DNA from: Endotrypanum monterogeii
Taxonomy: Eukaryota; Euglenozoa; Kinetoplastea; Trypanosomatida; Trypanosomatidae
Length of the DNA stretch: 64,000 bases
Assembly: GCA_000333855.2 (NCBI GenBank)
Contig: CM007320.1
Coordinates: forward strand, 124,020 to 188,019
Direction: 5' to 3'
Part shown: piece after piece, positions 10,767-22,184 of the stretch
Position numbering within the stretch: position 1 is the first letter of the stretch
Layout: each line of letters begins with the position of its first letter
Position numbers and translations under genes: made by a program
Notes under the pieces: model-generated
Told to the model about the DNA's origin: nothing
The model's input: only the letters and a program-made list of their open reading frames with translations
The model's database searches: none

Positions 10767-12470
10767 TCATGTGCGAGAGTCAAAACGAAAAACTCTCGCA
10801 ACGACCTTCCCTGCTTTCCGTGTGCGGCATTGGTGCTTTTCAGTACAAACCCTGGACTCGCTGCTGCAGCAACTGAGAACGTCGAACTTCCTACTTGGAG
10901 CAACAGTCTTGTCCATGGCGTAGTGGAACTGGCGCTGAAACGAATCCAGAAAAAACTTCTCTGACTGATGTTGCGGGGGGAGGGGGGGACCTTGTCCTTG
11001 TCGCGCCGTCGTTCCCCCCCCCCTCATAGCACCCCACATGGGCCCCATTTCAGCAAGGGACGGGATGCTGCTGCGTAGCAAGAAAGACCCGCTAGCCCTA
11101 CCACTCCCTGGGAGGCGTGCTTCGTATTCCTTTTCTTTGGGCCACTTTCGTCCCGAGCATGACAGCGCTGCGAGCGTTTCTGTGGCACTCACATTTTCGA
11201 AAAAGCCGACACCAGCGAAGTACGTCGAGAGTCCGGTCAACAGTCTGAGATGTCATCGGAACGCACCCTGAAGCTTTCACACAGGCGTCTCTACCACGGG
11301 AAACAGACCTCACACACACGAGTGCGAGGGCTTCTCTACTGCCTTGGATTTCTATAGCGTGGGTACTCGGACAGGAATACAATGTGGTACAAAAGATACT
11401 TTGCCTTCTGCGTCGTTGGCTTTGAAACACCCTCCCCCTCTCACCTCCGCCCATGTGTTACCACCACCAGAACAGCCTACCCGGCGCTGTCTACAGCTTC
11501 CGACGCCATCTTTGCCCATGATCTAAGACTCAAAACGCGCTGTGTCTCACGCTAGGGAGTAGCTAGCCCTGGCTAACACCTCCTCGCGCCTCGCTCGCGC
11601 GGCATGACCGTAGCCCGCATCGGGCGTCTATCACCGCCTCCATTCTCCTCGATGGTGATACACCTAGACAGTCTAGTGCGGCGAAACGTTTATACAGCGA
11701 CTCTTGTTCACGATGACCCTGTCCGTTTCAGTGGTGTACGGAGCTCTAGGAAGAGGGAAAGCGCTGTTCTCAGAGACCTGTACCAGCGTGTCACCCTGCA
11801 GCAGCACATGTAGGCGTGAAATCCACGCATTCCCTTTTCTTAGAGTGAGATTGAAGCACCCTAGCAATCATGGTGGCGGGTCTACAAGACAACAGCACCG
11901 CTCTGGAACTATTGTCGCGAATACCAGGTGTGAGTTCAGCGCGCACACGTAATGACTCACACCTTTGCATAGCGTACTGCAAGCAGCCGAGGCACTCGTA
12001 GGTGTTGGAGGGAGAAGTAGTTGGCGAAGAAGATGAAAGGAGTTCCGCATTGGCTACGCTCGTCTTCACAAGTACGTGAAGTGGGAGGTGTCCGTTACCT
12101 ACGGCTGAATGGTGCCTCCGTGTACACATCGCGGGGAGACGTGACGAGAGCAGCTCGAGGGTCGACCCGGCTACAGGGTGGAGAGCCGGCACACTTTACG
12201 GTGCTGCGGGCCTGTCTGAGGCGAGTCAGGGTGCAGCGTGAGATGTGGGCAGTAACACAGTAGCTGGGGAGGGACTCTGACCGGGGGCTGGTCTGCTTTC
12301 TCGGTGAGCTCACGTGGCATGCGCTGAGACTCGTTACACTTCCCTATACTACCGATGGCACTGTCTCTGCCCCTGACTGGGATGCTGTGCGTCGCCGGTG
12401 TGTGTGGTAATGTGCAGTCCACTGGAGCTTGTCCTGCGTCCATCGTTTAGCACCCACATCGCGAAGGACG
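10767..12470 (-). pseudogene. Candidate decayed protein-coding gene (frames broken)
   Basis: Overlapping minus-strand open segments in shifting frames span about 1.7 kb. They are 12443-12171, 12192-11791, 11867-11673, about 11706-11563, about 11524-11346, 11454-11098 and 11240-10767. Several read like real protein, for example RLHVLLQGDTLVQVSENSAF, LYKRFAALDCLGVSPSRRME and LSTYFAGVGFFENVSATE. Base composition is balanced, unlike the AT-rich spacers around it. I recognise no family. An old degenerate retroposon is an alternative. Some plus-strand frames here also look protein-like (12021-12263), so the sense is inferred partly from the array direction. Confidence 0.4.
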
Positions 12471-13593
12471 ACGGAGGAAAGAAGATCCCTACACGCGATT
12501 GGTCTGAATTGGACGGCGAACGGCTTCCTGTACACGAATATAGATCCTTGGTAATAATATATCTTTAGAGAAAAATCAGACTGCACACATGACACTTCTT
12601 AACTTGCTCCACCGCACAAGCACACACGTAAACAGCTCTATACAAATATATATATTTGTATATATGTTTCTGTGTAGTTATCTTTTTTTTTACATAGATG
12701 ACTGAGTCGGCGCTCCGGAAAATTAAATCAAATAAGAGGTACGGAGAGAATACAGACATACCCGCAGTGGAAGGGAGGCGATTGAGAGCAGAAAAGGATC
12801 AAACAAGTGCCCCGCAATTTTTTAATCTCAAATGAAGCGAAAGAACCTTAGAAGAGTGAATGAAAGAAAAGCACATCAAAGCACGCACACCTCTTTCAGG
12901 CAACAACGGACCTTTGTACATTCACCCAGGCACGAGTGCTGGAGCGAAAAAAATAAAATAAGCAGCAAAAACTTGAAAGCCAGCATTTTTTTTTTTACCC
13001 AGAGGACAAGGAAGGTAGGAGAAAGATCAAAAATGTAAAAAAACGTTTCCCGAGGGACCTAACCTTTCCCCCTTCCAGAAGAGACGAAGCAAATTACTCC
13101 CCCCCACCACACACGCAGATACATAAACGTGCTTACCTCAGCGCCTGCCGCGGACATTTAAGGCCGCTACCCGGTGGCCTTTTTTTTTCCCCCCCAAGCA
13201 TCTGCCATCCGCACCGTCACCTATCTCCCTCTCTGCAAAGCATCATGATGGAGAAACACAGTGAGGAAGACTGGAAGAAGGAAAAGAGGGGAGAAGGCCA
13301 AGAATTTTTTTTTGCATTTGCGCAAGGAATAAAACACGAGGTGCAAAGGAAATGCAAAGAAGGCGCGGCTACAAAAGAAAGTCCAAGTCGCAGCGCAGCT
13401 CCATTTGCGCTGGAACAAATCGGTCGTTTCCTCGTCTTTTTTATTCACATGTAGCAGGAGATATACATGAGTTGGTGTAAAGAAGCGACGTTCATAGCGG
13501 GGGAATGTGCGTGCATCTAGAGTGAAAGGAGAAAGAGGGAGGGACGATGTGAGCCTAGCACAAAGGGAAACGGAGAAGGGGGGGCGAGGGGAA

Positions 13594-14619
13594 CTAGCCC
13601 CTTCCCATGGCCTGGAGCATGCCTACGCTGGTAGAATTGTCGTTGATAACACGACCGCCACCGCCACCCATGCCACCCATGCCACCCATGCCACGATTAC
13701 TAAACCGACTGCCGCCACCGCCGAAGCCTCCCTGTTGAGGTGGAGGCATCGGGCGCCCCATGCCCGGACCAGACATGCCGCCAGCCGCCTTAGCTCTCGC
13801 CGCACGGCCGCCAGTTGCGATACTTTGCTTGTACGTCTCGTTTTGCTTCGTCATGAGAGGTGGAACTTTTCCAGAGGTTGTCGAAAAATTTGGCTGCATT
13901 CCCACTCTACTCCTCGTGTTGGAGGACATGCCAGAGGGACCGCCGCGTGCAGGGCCCCTTCCAGGGCTATAAGATGACCCACCAGTGCCCCACATGCTCT
14001 GAGCCTCTCCACCTGCCCGCCTGGCGCTGCGAATAGCTGAAATGAACTCTTCATGTTGCTGCCGCCAATTCGTCCGTGGGGCCGGAGCGGGGGTGTAGTG
14101 GCTTGTGCTGCTTGCCGCGAACTGTTTCTTCTTGCGGCCCCCGCGGATCCCACTTGGGGCACCGAAGGCACTACCGGCGTAGGCGTCATCCCCATCGTCA
14201 GTGACACACCGCTTCCTGCTACTGTCAAAAACTCGGCGCTTTTGATCACCCTTGCAGACGCTTTCGTGGTAGGCAACGCGGTCAAAATTAAATTTTCGGC
14301 CACATTTGGAGCACGGGTGCAAATTTAGATTCTCCGGAGGTACGCTTTCCGGTATCTGGCTTTGCGTGTGCAGAGCACGGGCAGCTGATACGCCACCGCC
14401 ACAGGATTGCCCAGCGAAGGAAACAGTAGAGGATCCGAGGTTGCTCGCTTTGGAGGACGGCTTACTGTGTGGCTGTGGCATAACTGGCCGCGGCCCTTGC
14501 GGGTCCAATTGCCACCGCTTCATGGCCTTTTCGTAGCACTGCGGGATGTGGATGTTGATGGAGGCTGATCCGAAGCCCCGCCCACACAGCTGGCACGTGA
14601 TGAACTGCGGACGCGGCAT
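13594..14619 (-). CDS. C2HC zinc-finger protein (ZC2HC1-like)
   Basis: A 341-residue protein with two C2HC fingers of the zf-C2HC_2 type: C9-x2-C12-x11-H24-x3-C28 (CQLCGRGF ... HIPQC) and C103-x2-C106-x11-H118-x3-C122 (CSKCGRKF ... HESVC). The same pair with long disordered linkers defines the ZC2HC1 family of animals. The rest is low complexity, Ser/Pro/Gly-rich. The C-terminus is a Gly/Met-rich stretch with GGMGGMGG repeats and ends MLQAMGRG. The molecular role is not established. RNA or protein binding would be guesses. The start ATG at 14619 is followed at once by the first finger, which supports it. Confidence 0.8.
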   Translation of the reverse strand: MPRPQFITCQLCGRGFGSASINIHIPQCYEKAMKRWQLDPQGPRPVMPQPHSKPSSKASNLGSSTVSFAGQSCGGGVSAARALHTQSQIPESVPPENLNLHPCSKCGRKFNFDRVAYHESVCKGDQKRRVFDSSRKRCVTDDGDDAYAGSAFGAPSGIRGGRKKKQFAASSTSHYTPAPAPRTNWRQQHEEFISAIRSARRAGGEAQSMWGTGGSSYSPGRGPARGGPSGMSSNTRSRVGMQPNFSTTSGKVPPLMTKQNETYKQSIATGGRAARAKAAGGMSGPGMGRPMPPPQQGGFGGGGSRFSNRGMGGMGGMGGGGGRVINDNSTSVGMLQAMGRG

Positions 14620-16222
14620 TTTTTTTTCTTTTGGCGCTGCTCAAGTCGTGAGCGTGTTTTTATATCTCCGCTCGTGTGTTTTTCCCTCTTTGGAAAGATG
14701 TGTGTGTGGGTGTGGGTGTGGGTGTGTGTAAGGGAGGGGAATGGGAGAGGGTTAGTGACCGAGGAAACGGGGGAAGGCACCGATAGAAGTCAGTGAGACA
14801 CCCTTCGCTGAACAGTATTTGCATCCAAGGCACGTCAAGATGACGAGCAGCAGAGAAAATAAGACAAGGCAATTCACGAGGAAGGGAAAAACAGCCACAG
14901 CGAAAAGATTTAGCATGGGTACGCCAGTCTGACAGGAATAATGGAGCTTGATAATGAAGTCCGCCGCATGCACATATCCCTCTTGTCAAAGAGCACTATA
15001 CGCTGCCGGTGATCAAAGGATGCCTGCCAGAGTACAGGGGCATGCGGGCATTCGGCACTGCGTATGCTCTGTGCGGTGAAGTAGTCAGCTTCTGCTCTCA
15101 CAGCGTCCTAGTCACTCAGAAAGTATGAAACGCACTGTGCCGTGACAAAAGTAGACCCCTTTCCAGCCAAAACACGCATAAGAACCACCACATATATATA
15201 TATATATTAGTTTTCCCGGTGTAGTAATTGATAGAGGCATTCACACTTCGATCACATTCCAAAAAAAAAAACATATCACACCACATACACACGCACACAC
15301 ACACACACACACACACACTTCACTCATTGAGATGCCACATTTTTAGGGGACTCTCTTTTGCATTTAATTTTTTTTTCCTGCTGCCCTCCTCTTCTGCCCT
15401 CTAGTGTGCATTCGCCACGGCAAGTTCCCTTTAGTCCCCTGCATTTCAAACGCTTCATGTTCGCTTCAAAGTGAGAGTCAAAGCGAAGAAGCGCAGGAAG
15501 GTGGTGAATGACGATGCGTTTCATGAACAATCAATCAGATCCCCTTATGAGGACGGCGAGATGACAAGAACAGAACAAAATAAAAGAGAACGAGGAAAAA
15601 GATGAAACCAGGCGTCCGTTACATAATATGAAGAGGAACACTATTCTCGACTCTAGATTTTCTTCCGAGAAGATAATTTCCGCCAGTGGGGATGGCACAC
15701 ACACACAAGCGATCACAGCGCTCCTTCCACATTTTGACAGAAAGAAATGGAGGCAGTGGAAATTCGGCAGACGGACACTGACAACAGTTACAGATACGAG
15801 AGCCAGAGTAGCCGCCAGAAAAGGTAAACGGAAAAAATCTACACGCTCACGAGCCATGTCAAGTGCTGAAAAAAAAAAAAAAAGATGCGCCCGGGGTTGA
15901 AAACGCAGCAGCTAGAAAACATAGGCAAACCGCCACATTTAACCCCTGGCAGCGGCACTCCAATAGGCATAAGAGACACCCTTAGGGTCACATTGGCAAT
16001 CCTCAGTTTCGACGAAGCGCAGCCGAAAAAAAAAAAAAGATGGGGTAGAGAACGCATGCATGCATGCATACACACACACACACACACACACTTCTTTCTC
16101 CCTCTCTGTTTTCTCTCAACACGGCAAGATGAATAGAGCAACGCCAGCGCCATTCTTACCAAATCCCCAGCGCCATTCTCTGCCTGGTCGCAGCAGCCCA
16201 CCCTCCTCCCCCCCACTCACCC
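14620..16222. other. Intergenic region
   Basis: No gene seen between the J/TPR protein and the C2HC gene. It contains GT-type (14697-14727) and CA-type (15286-15318, 16070-16091) tracts, a short TA tract near 15191-15207 and A-runs at 15869-15883 and 16025-16038. Confidence 0.75.
15286..15318. repeat. (CA)n microsatellite
   Basis: About 33 bp of nearly pure CA repeat in the intergenic region. Confidence 0.95.
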
Positions 16223-17770
16223 TTAAAAAAAGTTCGAGGTTCCACGAGGGCGCCGACGGCCACCGCCACTACCTCCGAATGCACCGGGAAATCCACCGGC
16301 CTGAAAGGCAGCTGTTTGAAAGCCACCACCGCCAAACATCATGTTCATCACAGTTGTGATATCCTCCTGATGTCGAGCACCGCCGAAGCCACTCGGCATG
16401 TTGGCCCCCTCAACATCACTGTCCATCTGGCCCGAGTCGTACATGCGCTTTTTATTTGGGTCAGAGAGCACCCCAAAGGCTTCACCAATCTCCTTGAAAC
16501 GCGTCACAGCGTGTGACTTCTCCTCCTCGCTAGCGTGCGCCCATCTGTCCGGGTGCCACTGCAAGCACGCCTTCTTGTAGGCCTTCTTGATGGTATCCTG
16601 GTTGGACTCGTGCTGAGAAAGACCCAAAATCTTGTAGTAGTCCTTGCGCTTCGCACGCCTAGCGCGAGCCCTTAGCTGGCGCAGCTCAGCCTCGAAAGAA
16701 CTATCTTCCTCGGCGGCCTGCTGCATATCCCGTAGTGCATCTTCGAAATTTTCCAAATGCTCTTGAATGCGGCTGCGGCGAGCATATATTTTCGCATACT
16801 TGGCACCGTTGTTGATCGCGTAGTCGCAATCGAGGAGAGCTCCCTTGTAATCGTTCAAGTCCATTTTCGCGGCAGCTCTGTTACTGCGCAGCGTAGCATT
16901 CATGCGGGAGTTGGTAGGGTCGCACTCGACAGCCTGCGTATACTCATCCACAGCCAGCCTAGCCTTCTTGCTCTTGAAGGCGGCATTACCGGCGTCCTTG
17001 TGCGACTCGATCGCGCGGATGCGCTTGAGCAAGACGCGTGCCTTGGTGTTGTCGGGGTCCATTTGCAACGCCTCCCGCAAAATGTTCTGCGCACTGGAAA
17101 ACCCATCACATCCGCGGTAATAAAGCACCAGTGCACGCAAATATAGATAGTAGGGATCATTGCTGTGGGTGTATGCAAAGGGGGAAAGAACCCTGGACGC
17201 CTCGTCCGGTAAAGAAGATGCGTGCGCCTCCGCGTAGAGAAACGCCAACATCGGGAAGCCAGGGAACTGGCGGTACGGGCCCCCGAGTACGCGGACAGCC
17301 TCCGCAAAGGAGCCATCGTCAACCAGCTGCCGCCCGCGCAGCACAGCCTTACTGGCCTGCTCCGCACTACTTATCAGCTCTTTGATGTGTTTGATGTCCT
17401 GTGGTGCAGTCTTGGGGGATTCCACCACGGCCATCAACCCCGCCCCCAGCGCTGCGGAGGCGCGGTCAAACAAGCCCAGATTGCATAATGCACTATGCAG
17501 CCGCGAGTACGCCTTTACGAATGTGCCGTCTATCTCAACCGCTTTCCGCGCGTCATCAGCAGCTTCTTGGTACTGCCCCTTTTTCAAGTATGCCGCACTT
17601 CGATTGGAGTAGAGCACTGGTTCATCTGGATGAGTATCGATGGCAACGCTATAGTGATGTATCGCCTCCGCAAAGGCGTTCGACTTGAACGCCTGATTTC
17701 CCCGCTCCTTCAGTGTCTCCCAGTTGTCCATACCACTGGAGCTCGCGGCGGATGTTTCTATCTGTGTCAT
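16223..17770 (-). CDS. TPR and J-domain co-chaperone (DNAJC7-like)
   Basis: Hsp70/Hsp90-linked co-chaperone, probably cytosolic. The 515-residue protein begins with a TPR array (WETLKERGNQAFKSNAFAEA, then NRSAAYLKKGQYQEA) and has further TPR units through the middle, including HKDAGNAAFKSKKARLAVDEY. A complete J domain occupies about residues 375-448 with the HPD triad at 406-408 (LQWHPDRW), so it should stimulate Hsp70 ATPase. The tail is Gly/Phe-rich and ends RGTSNFF. The order (TPRs then J domain) matches DNAJC7/TPR2. The possible GTG start upstream was rejected in favour of the ATG at 17770, which lies 21 nt after a T11-AG acceptor. Confidence 0.87.
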   Translation of the reverse strand: MTQIETSAASSSGMDNWETLKERGNQAFKSNAFAEAIHHYSVAIDTHPDEPVLYSNRSAAYLKKGQYQEAADDARKAVEIDGTFVKAYSRLHSALCNLGLFDRASAALGAGLMAVVESPKTAPQDIKHIKELISSAEQASKAVLRGRQLVDDGSFAEAVRVLGGPYRQFPGFPMLAFLYAEAHASSLPDEASRVLSPFAYTHSNDPYYLYLRALVLYYRGCDGFSSAQNILREALQMDPDNTKARVLLKRIRAIESHKDAGNAAFKSKKARLAVDEYTQAVECDPTNSRMNATLRSNRAAAKMDLNDYKGALLDCDYAINNGAKYAKIYARRSRIQEHLENFEDALRDMQQAAEEDSSFEAELRQLRARARRAKRKDYYKILGLSQHESNQDTIKKAYKKACLQWHPDRWAHASEEEKSHAVTRFKEIGEAFGVLSDPNKKRMYDSGQMDSDVEGANMPSGFGGARHQEDITTVMNMMFGGGGFQTAAFQAGGFPGAFGGSGGGRRRPRGTSNFF

Positions 17771-17791
17771 GGAAATGCGGAAAGCACACAC

Positions 17792-17809
17792 CTGCGCGAA
17801 AAAAAAAAA
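17792..17809 (-). promoter_or_regulatory. Predicted trans-splice acceptor of TPR/J-domain gene
   Basis: On the coding strand T11 (17809-17799) is followed by CGCGCAG, with AG at 17793-17792. The ATG is at 17770. Confidence 0.6.
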
Positions 17810-20800
17810 CTACCAGACACAAGGGAAGAACACCGTAATATATATTGCAGTGTAGACCGACCCGTTTCACGGCAAGAAGGCAAACACGCGGGTGGTGCAA
17901 AAGGATGGGGTAAGAAAATGTAAATAAAAGGTGATAGTTAATCACACACACACACACACACACACACACAAATCAGCAAGAAGGGCAGTTTGCAGAAACG
18001 AGAGAAAGTCAGAGGACGAGCTTAACCCGAACGAGTAGAGAAAAGGAGGAGGAGGAGACAAAGATGTGAGCGGGAGACGAGCGGCAGCACCAAGAGGAGG
18101 TAAACAAAGGCAATGGAGCCGAGGCGTGGAGAAAGCTATTTGTAAAAGAAAGGGGGGGAAGGTAGTAGGAGGTATGTAGCACGTGGGGACAAAAAAAAAA
18201 AGGGCGCCTTTCGATGGCCGCAACTTTTCAACGAAACGCACTCCACCGCGGAAGAATCTCAAAATCTTCTAGTGCACTGCTACACTTTTCTTTTGGGGGG
18301 AGGAAGAAGGGGGAAGGTGCAGCGATATCAACAACAAAAAGAAAAGGGAAGACAGTCGAAGAAGTGATTCATCAAGAGAAATAGGAGCAGTGGGAAACGG
18401 AAGGCAGTAGTTGAGGCATAGATGAAGCGTCGACACAATTCTCTTCCTATTGACCCACAGCCTGTCCAGAGGAAGCGCAGCAATGCCCAATTGAACGCGG
18501 TCACACGAAACGCGGTTCACCGAGAGGTGTACGCTTTGCGCAAAGAATACGTGCAAAGACATTATGTATACGTCCGAAATTCCGGATACAGTCACTGCCG
18601 CCAACAACGACCGCGATGCATTTTCAAATTGTGACAAGCACAATAATTGCTTGACCTCTTGTGTTTCACTAGAATACAGCGCTTATTATCCGGCTTTACC
18701 TGACGGTAGAGCAAACCTCACTGAAACAGAGACACGCACCGGAGAAAATAGCCGCAACAACTGATACTCGGCCGAGAAAAAAAAAAAAAGGTAAGCTCGC
18801 CAAGTAAGGAAATAAGAAAAACAGGAGCAAATTTGGGAGGATGACGGGCACAACGAGAAGAACCACACAAGAAAATAAAACAAAGGGGGCGTGAGAAGAA
18901 GAATATACATTTCCATGTTAGCTCCAATGCGGGGGAGCCAAAGACAAAGACTCAGACAAGGCATACGCGCAGAGATACATCATGGTAGCCTCCAGTAAAA
19001 GCAGCAGAAGAGCACATCGAAGAAGAACCTCCTGCTTCAGCTTTTTTTGAATGACAGGGAACCCTCGCCCGCCCACCCACCCCCACGACCTCACACGTCA
19101 AGGGGGGAATCTACGAAGGAAAAAAGGGGGAGGTGAAAAATACGAGACAAAAGCGACACGCGAGGTAAAACACGCATAGAAAAGAACAGTAGCAGAACAA
19201 AGGCTTTTCCCAATATGTACATTTTTCCCTTCGCACTCCACAAATCTTGTTTTCCTAGGAGTAAGTCGTGTACATTAGGTTATCATTGGTGACCTGAAAA
19301 AAAAAATGAAAAAGGTGAGCGAGTCTGAGTCTGAGGTCAACATGTCTCATGACCACAGGATGCTGTCTACACAAAAAAAATTGGAGGCGCAAGCATTACA
19401 CAGAAATGGAAAAGGGTGTGAAAACAAAAAGAGGAGAAGGGTGGGTGGGGGTGGAAGAAAATTCTCTGCAGTAAAAAAACGCCATCTATCGGCGTATCTT
19501 TTTATGGCGTACGAGTGGCAAATATTTGCTTTGGCTTTTCATGTTTGCCTGCTCTACTGACCCACAAGGTGGCATCAGCGCCATGGCACCGCACTAATAG
19601 AGAAGCTAAGGGAAGGGGTGCCAGGGCGAGTGCACTTCCCATGAGTCTTGTCACTACTTTGGAAAAAAATCCCTCGCAACGTGACCCTTCTCCTGGGCCG
19701 GCGCAACGAGATGCTAGTACCTTGCACGTTGTCTTGAGTCACCTCTTCCGCACCACTTGCGTTTAACCCCTATACAGCAGCTAAAAGCAAAACGACGGGG
19801 GAAAACAATCATGTTTTTCCTTGTCAAGTAAAGCTTTCAAAAAACAAAATTTGACAGCAAACACAGGCACACTTGCAAACTTATCTTAGCATACTTCCAA
19901 GCATAAGTGTAACCCTTTTTTAACGGTTTTCCCTTTTTTGTTAGCACCTGCTAGCCTTGTAGCCACGTCCGCTTTGTTTTCTGAAGTATGTCACAGAAAT
20001 GAGTTGGACCCACGAACATCTCACTGCGCCGGCGCTCCTCACACCAAGACAATTTCCCCTATCCCAACAAATACTTCGTCCACAAACCCCTCAGTGAAAT
20101 ACAAAAAAAAAACCGGGAAATAGAATAACGGAAGCCGTTACAGAATTTAGTTAGCCGCTCTGCTGGGGGGAGGGATAACACCCACATACACACAAGGAGA
20201 AATGAACACATATGAAGAGCTCAGAGAAATCAGCCGAGAGGTGTCGACTTTAGTTCTCTTCGTCTGCAATTCAAATGTATCAAAACAATCCGCAAGTGTC
20301 CACAAATGAGCGCGATTTTTTTCCCCAACAAAAAAAAAGTAATAAGATTGTTTTTTTTTTTATGGACACAAACCAACAGATTACCAGGAAAGGGAAGAGT
20401 AAGACACAAGGAAACACTCACGCCAAAAGAAAAAAAATCACATGATATGTATTTCAACGGTAGAAATCCGTCAAGGAGAAGGGCGAAAGAAATGACAAGC
20501 ACAAGAACACAACACTAGACTGGAAGAGAAAACGGAAAGCAAAACAAAAAAAAAGTTCAGGTATGACTGCTGCTTAACTGATTCTAACGTAACACAAAGA
20601 AATCGCTGCAGAGGCAGCTAACCCCCTATGAGGCATTTGATGCACGTACCTCCTAAGATTTGCTCTCTTTCTTCTTTGAAGTCTTTACGGCGTCACTGTC
20701 CTGGTCACCACCCAGACGCAGCGGTATCCCAGCCCCCCTTCACAACTGCACTTCGCCACCCAACCGTCATTTCGAGACCTCAAGGAAACAACAGACGCCC

Positions 20801-21312
20801 TGCTCCTGCAAAGCTCCCCCTCCCTCCCAGCCATGCACCTATGAAGTACCGATATGGATACAGCGCTCGTGTCCTCCTGCTCTAAGCCTCCTCCCTGGAT
20901 GACAGCTCCTCAACGACCGTTGCACCGTGTGGCATGCATGCGACACCCACTGCAACAAATCGGAAAAGAGATTTTCCTTTGCCCTCGGAGCGTGGTATGC
21001 GTGAACGGGGTCAGAAGCACCAGTTACAGATGTATTTTTAAAAATGTCAACCGCAACGAGCAGGAGCACAAGAGACGCTCCACAGGGGAAAAAAAACAAA
21101 TCACACCCCTTGGTCTACTGAAAAAAGAAACACTGCACGTTTATCGCCAGAGAATGAGCTCTGATAGTACGATGCAAGAGGAGTAAGCGAATACAAAGAA
21201 TTAAAGGCCAGGAGAGCGTCTGACATAATGGTCGGGAGGAAAAGGAAGATAAGGGATGCAAAAATAAACTAGGCAAGAACCACCAAAAAATCAAGCGACC
21301 AAAACAAGACCG

Positions 21313-21360
21313 AATATATATATATATATATATATATAGTGTGTGTGTGTGTATGTGTGT
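21313..21360. repeat. (TA)n followed by (GT)n tract
   Basis: About 13 TA units run directly into GTGTGTGT and related repeats in the carrier 3' flank. Confidence 0.9.
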
Positions 21361-22184
21361 ATGTACGTATAGAAATATACGTAGAGAAAGATATATACGT
21401 GTATACTTGTCAAGTCAGGAGGGGGGAAGGGAAGGGCGTACACATACACAAATAAGACACCGACCAAAAAAACGATGAAACATGAAAGCAATGGCATCAA
21501 GGTAAACTGGAAAGTCCAAGAAACCATTTTTTTTTTTTTGCGTCGAGGTGTGTTCGCTCCACTACAAAATATGTCGAGCTTCCCATCCAACTCCGGTTTC
21601 TCTGCCTTCACTCTTCACACGGTGTGAAGCAGTGGTACGTATGCGGCATAGCAATGGCTAACTCCTTTATCGGAGTGCGTCTTCTACCTCGGACTACACC
21701 TACTCGCTCCCAAGCTCTCGCCACCGACGCTTTCACTCAGACGGTTCTCGTGCTGCGTTGATCAAAGCGGTTCAGGTCCGACCCCTACAAGTAGACAGAG
21801 AGAAATGGCTGTAAACACCTTTCAATCACCATGGCTTTCTGCCCATCTAATGGATCGAGTTGACGCGTTTGGCAATTGCACGTCGCCTAGTTGCTATGCC
21901 ATACCGGGCACCAGGTCCGACAGCAGTACATAAACACCACCCCGACCTCCCTAAACGGTAGATACCTAATCCCTCAACCCCTAAAAGAGATTTTCAAATG
22001 GGGCAAGGGGGGTCATAGGGAAGCTGTTTTGGCTTCCTTTGAGAGCATTGAACTGGTTCTCGATCATCGATATGTATATATATATATATATATACTAGAC
22101 TCCCCCATGCCCTACTGTCATGTGAACTCACCGTATCGACCTTGTGCTCTCGCGTGGGAAGCTAAACGGCAGTACTAGGCAGTA

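Larger units (their letters stand above)
9872..13593. other. Long intergenic region holding a candidate decayed gene
   Basis: A 3.7-kb gap between the COX5B-type gene and the C2HC protein. The outer parts are typical AT-rich, homopolymer-rich spacer with a long GT tract (10692-10757). The middle (about 10.77-12.47 kb) is compositionally balanced, nearly free of homopolymers, and looks like former coding sequence (see pseudogene entry). Confidence 0.6.
17771..22184. other. 4.4-kb intergenic region without a recognisable gene
   Basis: One of the longest gaps on the minus-strand array. It holds a CA tract (17943-17970), many A-rich/T-rich runs, and TA/GT tracts at 21313-21360 and 22072-22095. 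The stretch 21600-22060 has few homopolymers and is probably the carrier 3' UTR. A 70-codon plus-strand frame (18422-18634) looks mildly protein-like but lies against the array and is unsupported. Confidence 0.65.

Noticed and set aside
18422..18634. 70-codon plus-strand frame with basic composition
   Set aside because: Starts with ATG and looks mildly protein-like, but runs against the array, lacks a splice signal and matches no family.
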